Position numbers and translations under genes: made by a program. 46,673 bases of DNA. Source: JBEKYD01 sp049509915. GTDB taxonomy: Bacteria > Acidobacteriota > Terriglobia > Bryobacterales > Bryobacteraceae. Under the pieces are notes generated by a model. The model was not told the DNA's origin, did no database searches, and saw nothing but the letters and a program-made list of their open reading frames with translations. Position 1 is the stretch's first letter. Each line of letters begins with the position of its first letter. The stretch is taken from contig JBEKZL010000033.1 of NCBI GenBank assembly GCA_049509915.1, positions 1 through 46,673 of the forward strand. The letters run 5' to 3'. Shown here piece after piece: positions 28,668 through 35,103 of this stretch.

Positions 28668-29081
28668 CTACTTTTCGGATTGCGTAATGATTCTCGGTTT
28701 GTCGCTGTTTTTCGCCAACTCCTGTGCGCGCACCAGCAGCCGCTCCACTTCATCGATTGAAGGAGCATCCACCTCGATGTCGTCGACCTTCAGGTGAACC
28801 CGCCGACCGTTTCGGCCGTGAAGCCATCCCGCCAGTCCGGTAATCAGGGGAGGCACAATAGCGGAAACGAGCTTGACGGTGAACTCGCCTCCCAATTGGA
28901 GCGTAGAAGGGGACCACGCCTCACGCAGGTTGAGAGCGTCGTTCGAAGGGTCGGCGCCGTGAACTCTGAGGGATTCCGCCAAAGCGCGAATCTCGCTTTG
29001 GCAGCCGTCCGATGACAAAGGTGGCTCCCCGGGGGCGGGAACAAGAACTAGAGTAAGACACGCAGCATCCATAAGGTTCAT
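28668..29081 (-). CDS. EACC1-like (effector-associated constant component) protein
   Basis: A 137-residue protein. Residues 8-14 form a strand (CLTLVLV), 28-40 a helix (CQSEIRALAESLR), 66-87 a hydrophobic helix (EFTVKLVSAIVPPLITGLAGW), then a basic turn and strand (NGRRVHLKVDDIEVDA) and a final helix (SIDEVERLLVRAQEL). This order, a hydrophobic helix followed by GRRV strand, a short acidic turn and an E-V-x-x-LL helix, is the pattern of EACC1, the constant partner of variable effectors in the conflict systems described by Aravind and colleagues. ATG 29081 has AGGA about 5 bases upstream. It is coupled to the metallopeptidase gene by TAGATG. The family is recognised by pattern, not by a search. 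Confidence 0.6.
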   Translation of the reverse strand: MNLMDAACLTLVLVPAPGEPPLSSDGCQSEIRALAESLRVHGADPSNDALNLREAWSPSTLQLGGEFTVKLVSAIVPPLITGLAGWLHGRNGRRVHLKVDDIEVDAPSIDEVERLLVRAQELAKNSDKPRIITQSEK

Positions 29082-29087
29082 TCGTCC

Positions 29088-29234
29088 TCATCTTGTCACG
29101 GACGAGGCATCCAATTTTCGAGACTTGCGCCGCGCGTCGTAACTCAAGACAGATAATACCTCAAAAAATGCAAACCCAAAGCTGCGTGGGGAACTCATGG
29201 CCCTTGCCGATTTCCGCTGGTCATCCTCGTTCAT
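29088..29234 (-). CDS. Possible small protein (48 aa) ahead of the EACC1-like gene
   Basis: ATG 29234 overlaps the TGA of the preceding frameshifted gene by four bases (ATGA) and has AAGG 6 bases upstream. The frame ends 6 bases before the EACC1-like start, so it fits neatly into an operon. The product begins MNEDDQRKSARAM and contains FGFAFFEVLSVLS before a basic tail. No family is recognised. Its small size and lack of strong coding character keep the confidence low; the spacing is the main argument. Confidence 0.4.
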   Translation of the reverse strand: MNEDDQRKSARAMSSPRSFGFAFFEVLSVLSYDARRKSRKLDASSVTR

Positions 29235-29579
29235 CGGAACCTTCGCCCATGGCTTGGTATTGAGATTCGTGTGACGCCAGATGGCGGCGGACGAATTCGC
29301 CGTCCCGATGGCTCGGCGGGCGATCCGCCCGGCCGCTGGAGCCATGCATCGAACATATTCTGCGTTAGCCGGTGCCGAGTAGCGGGCTCACGCGATTCCA
29401 TGATGAATTCGTGCAGCCCTTCCGGGTCGTATTTGACGTGTTCGCAGCGACGAAATCGATCGATGGCCAGTCCCACCGCTTCATCTAGGGGTTCCGGCGT
29501 CCAGCTCGACCGCGTGCTCTATACCATCGGAATCCCGGAACGAGACCCGGCACCTCTTCACGCAAGCCAGGATATCCAT
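29231..29579 (-). pseudogene. Small conserved-type protein with one-base frameshift
   Basis: ATG 29579 opens MDILACVKRCRVSFRDSDG and EHAVELDAGT, then hits a stop. Deleting one C from the CCCC run at about 29488-29491 joins it to LDEAVGLAIDRFRRCEHVKY, LHEFIMESREPATRHRLTQ and FDAWLQRPGGSPAE, giving a continuous protein of about 115 residues ending at 29231. This resembles a family of about 100-residue proteins I recall as common in Acidobacteria (strand with DxxGIEHxV, then an EAVxLAxxxFR helix and an AWL...SP segment); function unknown. The lesion lies in a homopolymer, so it may be a sequencing error. The ORF would then be the first gene of the EACC1 operon. Confidence 0.6.
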
Positions 29580-29596
29580 GTTTCGCTTTTTGTTCG

Positions 29597-29806
29597 CTAT
29601 GGGGCTACGCCTCCCGCCACCTGCCGCGGTTCCTTGTCCTCGAGGAGGCCGATAAAACGAGTGGGCAGGTGGCCATCCGGTGTCCATTCAACGAACTCGA
29701 ACTCGCCGGCGAGCGCCGGTTTCAGCCACCGGCAAGCCTGCATCTTTTCGGCTTGCGCGCTCGTTTCAACATGAGGGCGCTGTTGTCCGGGAAGGGTCGA
29801 TCGCGA
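29597..29806 (-). pseudogene. C-terminal relic of an ATP-dependent DNA ligase (LigD/ligase family)
   Basis: In one minus-strand frame, open between stops from 29806 to TAG 29597-29599, the translation reads HVETSAQAEKMQACRWLKP, then EFEFVEWTPDGHL and FIGLLEDKEPRQV. This matches my memory of the end of the OB-fold domain of bacterial ATP-dependent ligases (RWLKP, EF.EWT.DG.LRH, GLR.DK). No start codon or catalytic domain remains; an in-frame TGA sits just upstream at 29807-29809. It is probably a leftover of a NHEJ-type ligase gene. Identification from memory only. Confidence 0.5.
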
Positions 29807-29928
29807 TCATCGATGGTATGGGATGTTCCCGCCGGTGAAGCGCGAGCGAAGAGCCGCTCCCGGCGGAGTCACACGCCGCACCCGGCCGCCTGAAAAGAAC
29901 GGATCAGCGCACGAAGGTTAGCTGGTTC

Positions 29929-31038
29929 TCAAAATAGTCTGCCCGGCATGAGGATTACCTCGCGTCCGCTTCCCCCGCGCTCCTGGATGACGATCCTGCC
30001 ATCGCGGTACAAAACACTGCGAACGCCGACAAAATCGTTCGGCACCTTGGTCAAGAACGCCGTGTACCGGCGCGTTGCCCTTTCTCCGGCATCCAGGTAG
30101 GCAAACGTCGGCTTGCCAAAAATGTGCGGTTTGGCGGCCAACACTTTGAACGGCTGATGGAGGCCAGTCGTGCCGAATTCCAGTCCCCGCGCGAGCGGAT
30201 GCCCAGCTTCCACGTGGCGCCACAGGTTGAGCCATGGATAGTCGTTGGCGCTGAAGAGATAGCCCAGCAACAACTCTTTGGAGGCATTCACAGCAGTAAC
30301 CCATCCTATCTCGTCGTCGATAACAAAGGAGACGACGTTCGGGTCGGGGTCATTTGTCAGACGGCGCAGATCGACCGGATTTCCCAGGTTGATCGCTTGC
30401 GGCCACCGTATCTCGGGCTGCTCCGGATTGGGCAGCGGACTTGACTGCATGAGTCCCCGCCGCGCGTTGCAATCGACAACAGTGGTTTCGTCCAGGAAGG
30501 GGGGGCCGATCGTCGCGTGCTGGACCATGTTGTAGATGCGCCCGAGCTTGTTTCGGTTGGTCACGGTTTCCGAGACGGTGAAGACCGCCGCCGATTCGGA
30601 GAGTCTGACCGAGCGGTGTATCTCGAGACCTGCCAGCGGAAGAATGGCCGACATGCCGGCGGAGTTTCTGGCGCCGCGACTTCCGGGTGTGTCCGATTCT
30701 GTCCAAGCAACGCGTGAAGCCTCTCCATGAAAGGGCATTCCGTTGCGCTGTTCGGCTTCCGACGGCGGACCCCATCGGTCCAGGCACAGAAAGTGAGCCA
30801 TGGGCCGCAGTGCGGCATTCTCATCGCTAGGTGCAAGCCAGCGGAGAGGATTCAAGCCACCGCCGGAAATATGGAAGTCCACGATCGAACCACCCCCGAG
30901 ATCGATGCGCAGAGTGGCAGCAGGACTCTCGAGTACTACGGTACGCCGTCCGTTGATGACGACTTCGGCGGGTGTGACCGCCGCCAAGAAAGCGATTACG
31001 AGCATCGGTCGGGCGATTCGTTGGAGTGTTGCCTTCAT
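29929..31038 (-). CDS. Secreted galactose-mutarotase-like (aldose-1-epimerase fold) protein, unknown substrate
   Basis: The start is taken at ATG 31038 (MKATLQRIARPMLVIAFLAA), which gives a signal peptide ending near PAEV; a frame reaching 31293 would overlap the TolC relic and is spurious. The mature protein of about 340 residues is beta-rich with carbohydrate-mutarotase features: VDFHISGGGLNPLRWL, FTVSETVTNRNK, MVQHATIGPPFLDETT (a His-containing motif) and NLWRHVEAGHPL. The fold is inferred from this pattern. No clear Shine-Dalgarno. It is flanked on both sides by pseudogenes and is apparently intact. Confidence 0.6.
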   Translation of the reverse strand: MKATLQRIARPMLVIAFLAAVTPAEVVINGRRTVVLESPAATLRIDLGGGSIVDFHISGGGLNPLRWLAPSDENAALRPMAHFLCLDRWGPPSEAEQRNGMPFHGEASRVAWTESDTPGSRGARNSAGMSAILPLAGLEIHRSVRLSESAAVFTVSETVTNRNKLGRIYNMVQHATIGPPFLDETTVVDCNARRGLMQSSPLPNPEQPEIRWPQAINLGNPVDLRRLTNDPDPNVVSFVIDDEIGWVTAVNASKELLLGYLFSANDYPWLNLWRHVEAGHPLARGLEFGTTGLHQPFKVLAAKPHIFGKPTFAYLDAGERATRRYTAFLTKVPNDFVGVRSVLYRDGRIVIQERGGSGREVILMPGRLF

Positions 31039-31064
31039 GCAGCGCATCATATCGCAGCGCTGAC

Positions 31065-31841
31065 GAACTGACGGTGCCGGCGGCCGACAGTATTCCGGTT
31101 TTGCCCGATCTACTGAAACAGGCGGAGCAACTCCGGCCGGACCTGGCGGCGGTGGGTATGGAAATCCGCAACGCCGATATCGCGCTGGAAGGAACCAGGA
31201 ATGCGTTGCTGCCGGAACTGGACCTGGTGGCGACGGTGCAAAGCCAAGGCCTGGCGGGACAGCCGGTGTCCACCCAGTCTCCGACCGGCGCAACCGGTTC
31301 GGGGACTCCGAACACGGCCTTTTCCGGCGGCTACGGGACCGCGCTGGAGCAAATGCTCACGCAGAAATACCCCAGCTACGAAGTCGGCGTTCAGCTCACG
31401 CTCCCCTTGCGGAACCGGGTGACCCAGGCCGATTTGACCCGCGATCTGCTGCAGAAGCGCGCCTACCAGACCCAGCTGATCCAACTGCAGAATCAGGCCG
31501 CACTCGAAATCGACACCGCGACCATCGCTGTTCGGCGTGCCCGGTCCGCTTATGAAGCGGCGGTGCGCACCCGGCAGTTGTAGCAGGAATCGCTGGACGT
31601 GGAACGCGCAAGCTATGAGGCGGGAGTGGATACGGCGTTCTTGGTGATCCAATATCAGGCGTATTTGTCGCAGGCGCGCTCGACCGAGGTGGCCGCAAAG
31701 GGAGACTATTTCAAGGCCGTCGCAGGTCTGGGCCGCGCCGTTGGAACGCTGCTCGATCAGAACAATATCTCGCTCGATGAGGCTTATCGGGGCCGCGTTT
31801 CGAGGCCGCCTGAAGCGCCCGGAGCATCGCCGCGCAGATAA
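31065..31841 (+). pseudogene. TolC-family outer-membrane efflux protein, C-terminal fragment with amber codon
   Basis: The frame gives LLKQAEQLRPDLAAVGMEIR, then ALEGTRNALLPELDLVA, SYEVGVQLTLPLRNR, IQLQNQAALEIDTATIAVRRA and SYEAGVDTAFLVIQYQAYL, the second half of an OMF channel protein with its long helices and barrel strands. TAG at 31581-31583 interrupts it in frame (RQL, stop, QESLDVERASYEAG), most simply a CAG-to-TAG change. The N-terminal half and signal peptide are missing, and the sequence before about 31065 is the start of the neighbouring minus-strand gene. It ends just before a relic of an NtrC-type helix-turn-helix tail. Confidence 0.75.
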
Positions 31842-31849
31842 ACTACTGT

Positions 31850-31908
31850 TGCCATCGGCGCGGCGCGGCGCAGGGCCTCCTCCAGAATGCCCTCTTCGTA
31901 CCGGTGGT
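31850..31908 (-). pseudogene. Relic of an NtrC-type C-terminal helix-turn-helix coding sequence
   Basis: The minus strand reads YEEGILEEALRRA before a five-base insertion breaks the frame. It aligns over about 58 bases with the tails at 33777-33920 and 35104-35247 (YEQDILKEALRRADGNKS), with about eight substitutions plus the extra CGGCG. It has the same orientation as both. It lies immediately upstream of the SIR2 gene and carries a small palindrome, GTACC-GGT-GGTAC, at its end (31898-31910). Confidence 0.6.
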
Positions 31909-31954
31909 ACCGAGTAGCTTGTACTGCCCGCCTGGTCGGTGTAGTCTTAGTCCC

Positions 31955-33736
31955 ATGGCTATTTCTAAGGCACTTCAGGTATTGAAACTCGATGAAATCC
32001 TACCGCTTCTGGCAAGCAGTTATGAGGCGGGCCGGTTGGTGCCGTTTATCGGGGCCGGGATGAGCAGAACAAAGCTCGCTGGCTGGGAGGGCTTTGTTGC
32101 CAATCTGGAGAAGACTGCGCCCCCCGGCGAAACGTCGGACGCCCACCTCGAAGTCAGGGCGCAACGGGCTGCCTCCACGATTAGAAATGGCCACAGCGAG
32201 GAGCGATTTTGGAGCATCATCGGCGACGCGCTGAAAGGCGAGGATTTCGACAGGCCGGGCATACCTGAGCAAACCGAAGCATTAGCCGCGATTTACTGGC
32301 CTTTGACGGTCTCGACGAATTACGACCCTCTCTTTTATCGTGCCTGCCGCAAGGTCTTCGAAGACCGGCTGCCTCCCATGGTCCTGGGGCGTTCCGCCGA
32401 AGACTGCAAACAGGTCATGTCGGCACTGGTAAGCCCGTTCGACCGCGAGGTCATTTGGCACATCCAGGGCTTTCTGGGTGAACCGTGCCAAGAGTGCCGC
32501 TCGGACCCGGTCCAAAGCGAGGCGCAGCTTCAACAATTGCGGAGCGAACTGGTAATTGGCCATTCGGAGTATCGGCGGGCCGTCAACACCGCCGTTCATT
32601 TCCGGCGGTGCTTCGGGGAAGTCTTTCGGTCGCGCTCTTTTCTTTTCCTCGGCTCCGGCCTTTCGGAGGAGTACTTCTGGAACCTCTTTGGCGAGACGCT
32701 GGAACTGTGCGGCCCCAGTCCCGTGCCGCACTTCGCTTTTCTGCCGGAACAGGATAACATCGATGTCCGTTTCCTCGCCGAAGAGATGAACATCACTGTG
32801 TGCGAGTACAGCAGCTACAAGGATTTGGTGCCCATGCTGCGCGCGCTTAAGTGCTTCGTCGACGAACCGCCCGCTCGCATCTCCCGCTGGCGCGTTCAAC
32901 TGGATGGCGGCTCCTGCCTCGAAATCCTTCCTTACTCCCACCTGCCCATGCCCGAACCGGATTCCGATTCCGCGGTCGCCGTAGTGGTGCGGGCATGCGC
33001 GGAGGGTCACTTCGATCTCGATCGCGACTTGCTCAACCACCAGCAGGAGCTTGGCTCCATTTTCAAAGACCGGATCTTTCTCGAGGGTCGCCACGTGCTG
33101 TCTCCTGCTCTCGGCATCTTCGCGGTCAGGGCGCGCACCAGGCCCGAGAGTGAGAGTGAAAGCGATTCGGTCGGCGCCTCTGTTCGAGAACTGCTTCAGG
33201 AGCTTGGCGAGCGCTGGAGCGTCCTGCATCTGCATCTGCCCTCCGCCGGCGGAACCGTCCCGCCGGTCTATGGTTTCGTTGAAGCTGTCCGCGCGTTCGG
33301 GAATTGGGCGAGGCTCAGCCCAAGGCCGTTGCATCTGATCGCGCACGTCGGACCCCAGGTTCTATTGAACCTGACTTCGCGCCAGGTCGGCTTGCACGAG
33401 CTGCTCACTTCCCGGCTGATTCGCTTCTGGACAGTCGTGAATGCCGACAGCGGCAGGGAGCCGACCCGGCGGGTGCTCTACAGAACGCCCGACACGTTAT
33501 TGAAAGACGTACTGCTCGACGTGCTCGGCAACGTGGACGACAAAGCGCTCAGGGAATGGTCGATATCCCTCTGTCCCAGCCCCAAGCGCGCCGTCGCGCC
33601 CCTCACTGACAACGACCTTGACGTGACTCTTTGCGACGTTGGCATCGTGTTTGGATCGGTGCTAACGCTCGCTCGCGCGCGCCGCCTGCCCGAGACCGAC
33701 ACCTTGTTTGGGCGCGCCGTCGCGGCTGGGGCATAG
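31955..33736 (+). CDS. SIR2-domain predicted NADase with unknown C-terminal domain (anti-phage type)
   Basis: A 593-residue cytoplasmic protein starting at ATG 31955 (MAISKALQVLKLDEI). Residues about 25-290 form a SIR2-like NAD-binding domain: RLVPFIGAGMS (GAGxS at 33-37), TVSTNYDPLFYRAC (TNxD at 121-124), IWHIQGFLG with candidate catalytic His169, and FLFLGSGLSEEYFWNLF (233-245). These residues are intact, so NAD+ hydrolysis is plausible, as in defensive SIR2 proteins (ThsA, DSR, SIR2-APAZ). Residues about 310-593 match nothing I recognise; they hold AVAVVVRACAEGHFDLD, VLSPALGIFAVRA, an acidic SESESDS linker and two alpha/beta blocks. No ribosome site is seen; TTGTAC-17-TAGTCT at 31919-31947 would give an almost leaderless message. 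It is flanked by helix-turn-helix relics. Confidence 0.8.
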   Translation: MAISKALQVLKLDEILPLLASSYEAGRLVPFIGAGMSRTKLAGWEGFVANLEKTAPPGETSDAHLEVRAQRAASTIRNGHSEERFWSIIGDALKGEDFDRPGIPEQTEALAAIYWPLTVSTNYDPLFYRACRKVFEDRLPPMVLGRSAEDCKQVMSALVSPFDREVIWHIQGFLGEPCQECRSDPVQSEAQLQQLRSELVIGHSEYRRAVNTAVHFRRCFGEVFRSRSFLFLGSGLSEEYFWNLFGETLELCGPSPVPHFAFLPEQDNIDVRFLAEEMNITVCEYSSYKDLVPMLRALKCFVDEPPARISRWRVQLDGGSCLEILPYSHLPMPEPDSDSAVAVVVRACAEGHFDLDRDLLNHQQELGSIFKDRIFLEGRHVLSPALGIFAVRARTRPESESESDSVGASVRELLQELGERWSVLHLHLPSAGGTVPPVYGFVEAVRAFGNWARLSPRPLHLIAHVGPQVLLNLTSRQVGLHELLTSRLIRFWTVVNADSGREPTRRVLYRTPDTLLKDVLLDVLGNVDDKALREWSISLCPSPKRAVAPLTDNDLDVTLCDVGIVFGSVLTLARARRLPETDTLFGRAVAAGA

Positions 33737-33776
33737 ACACGGCTCGTTCGCGACCACGAATCGGTAGGGAGAGGCT

Positions 33777-33920
33777 CTACGCTTCCATTCCCATTTGCGT
33801 CAGCCGGTAGCGGAGCGCGTTGCGGGTGAGGCCCAACAGGCGGGCGGCCTGGCTTTTGTTGCCGTCGGCGCGGCGCAGGGCTTCCTTCAGGATGTCCTGC
33901 TCGTATTGGTCGAGCGTCAT
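33777..33920 (-). pseudogene. Detached Fis-type helix-turn-helix tail of an NtrC-family regulator
   Basis: From ATG 33920 this reads MTLDQYEQDILKEALRRADG, then NKSQAARLLGLTRNALRYR and ends TQMGMEA. The 47 residues are identical to the C-terminus of the regulator at 35104-36453, yet the DNA differs at about seven positions, all silent, and the stop codon is TAG instead of TAA. Upstream of 33926 the homology ends abruptly, in sequence that leads into a palindromic repeat. It is a truncated paralogue or, less likely, a free-standing 47-residue Fis-like DNA-binding protein. Confidence 0.7.
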
Positions 33921-33956
33921 GCCGTCCGCGGGCGAGATTGAGCCACGTTTTGGAGT

Positions 33957-33987
33957 TTGTGGGGCCGGCCGAGGGCCTGCCCCACAA
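33957..33987. repeat. Palindromic repeat (REP-like)
   Basis: TTGTGGGGCCGGCC (33957-33970) pairs with GGCCTGCCCCACAA (33974-33987) across a three-base loop with one mismatch. It belongs to the same GTGGG-type family as 9872, 12531 and 14831. It sits next to the break point of the helix-turn-helix tail at 33926. Confidence 0.75.
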
Positions 33988-34007
33988 GTCGTGCACACCC
34001 ACGCCAA

Positions 34008-34401
34008 AATGGGTCAGGCCATTTTCCCCATCGCCAGAGATTCTCCGGCGCGACTTCAGGCGTACGGACTCTAGGCGCTGCAGCGCTTGACAGCCCGCGC
34101 CACGAGTTAAGTGAACAGTTATTGCGTCTTTCCTCACGTTCCCAGACGCGGGCCTGAGCGAGGGCGAGGTCGATTTCGACGGCTTCGACAGGGGCGAGGG
34201 CTCCGTGGAAACCGCGACCCCTCGGCCCCTCCTAAGCTTGGAGAGAGTTCCCTGAAAACTCCACCCCGGCCAAAACCCGGTCACGGATTTTAAAAATTTT
34301 CCATTCCCCTTCATTCCAGGCCACTTCCGCCAAATCCGTCTCCTCCGCACACCTGCTCCCCCGCGCTCGCAGGCTATCGTAGTGGCCGAAAGGTAGCTCC
34401 T
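34008..34401. other. Intergenic region upstream of the SEC-C gene
   Basis: No gene is supported. There is a 12-base palindrome GCGCTGCAGCGC near 34075, a TTGACA at about 34087 without a matching -10, and an AT-rich patch TTTTAAAAATTTT near 34290 that may contain the promoter of the gene at 34402. Fragments of apparent coding sequence on the minus strand (VEAVEIDLALAQARV near 34150-34200) could be another relic, but the frame is short and unassigned. Confidence 0.3.
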
Positions 34402-34947
34402 ATGCTCGATTCCGCCCTCGACGCTGCGCAGCTCCAGGTTATCGACGCCCTCTTGAACGGCGCCAACCTCACCGCCGCCGCCGGCCAGGCCGGCGTCCAC
34501 CGCAACACCATCGCCAATTGGCGCCATACCTCGCCGGCCTTTGAAACAGCCCTCCGCGACGCCCAAAACGACCGCGCCGACATGCTGCGCGAACTAGCCG
34601 TCGCCCGCGCCGAGCTGGCCTTCCAAGCCCTCGGACAGATCCTCCAGGACCCGAAATCCTCCGCCTCCACCCGCCTCCGCGCCGCCATCGTCATCCTCAG
34701 CCACGCCCTGCCCTCTCCCGCCAAGGAGCGCCGCGCCACCCCCACCCTCCCAAAATCCGCCCAGGGACCCGTTGCCCAGGAGCCCGCCGCCCAAAATCCC
34801 GAAATCATGCACAAAAATGCACAACTCCCCCAACAGCCCTATCGCCGCCCTGGTCCCAAAACCGGCCGCAACGACCACTGCCCCTGTGGCAGCGGCAAGA
34901 AATTCAAACAATGTTGCCTCAATCAGCCCCAAACCGCCGCCGCCTGA
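34402..34947 (+). CDS. Helix-turn-helix protein with C-terminal SEC-C zinc motif
   Basis: A 181-residue protein. The N-terminal third looks like a helix-turn-helix of the terminase-small-subunit/homeodomain-like kind (ALLNGANLTAAAGQAGVHRN then TIANWRHTSPAFETAL, about residues 17-52). A helical segment follows, then a Pro/Ala-rich linker, and residues about 157-175 are a SEC-C metal-binding motif (GRNDHCPCGSGKKFKQCC), whose three Cys and final CC/CH bind zinc. The combination suggests a nucleic-acid-associated protein, but its role is unknown. It lies between two copies of the regulator tail, so it may have arrived with, or been stranded by, that rearrangement. Confidence 0.75.
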   Translation: MLDSALDAAQLQVIDALLNGANLTAAAGQAGVHRNTIANWRHTSPAFETALRDAQNDRADMLRELAVARAELAFQALGQILQDPKSSASTRLRAAIVILSHALPSPAKERRATPTLPKSAQGPVAQEPAAQNPEIMHKNAQLPQQPYRRPGPKTGRNDHCPCGSGKKFKQCCLNQPQTAAA

Positions 34948-35103
34948 TTTCTCCCACGGGACAACCCTCATGTTCACTGTTTAGCTTTAGCCGCGCTCAA
35001 ACAAGCCGCGGCAATACCGGCAACCACGCGCGCCGGAGAACCATTGTGCGGGCGGCTCTGACGGGCTTGGGCGATGCAAACAGGTCGTCCGCCGGCTCGC
35101 CGC

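Noticed and set aside
29271..29893. Plus-strand frames over the decayed region
   Set aside because: They are antisense to recognisable minus-strand relics and contain no motif.
33478..34566. Minus-strand frame of 362 codons across the helix-turn-helix tail and REP element
   Set aside because: It reads the tail, the palindrome and part of the SEC-C gene in meaningless frames; no motif.
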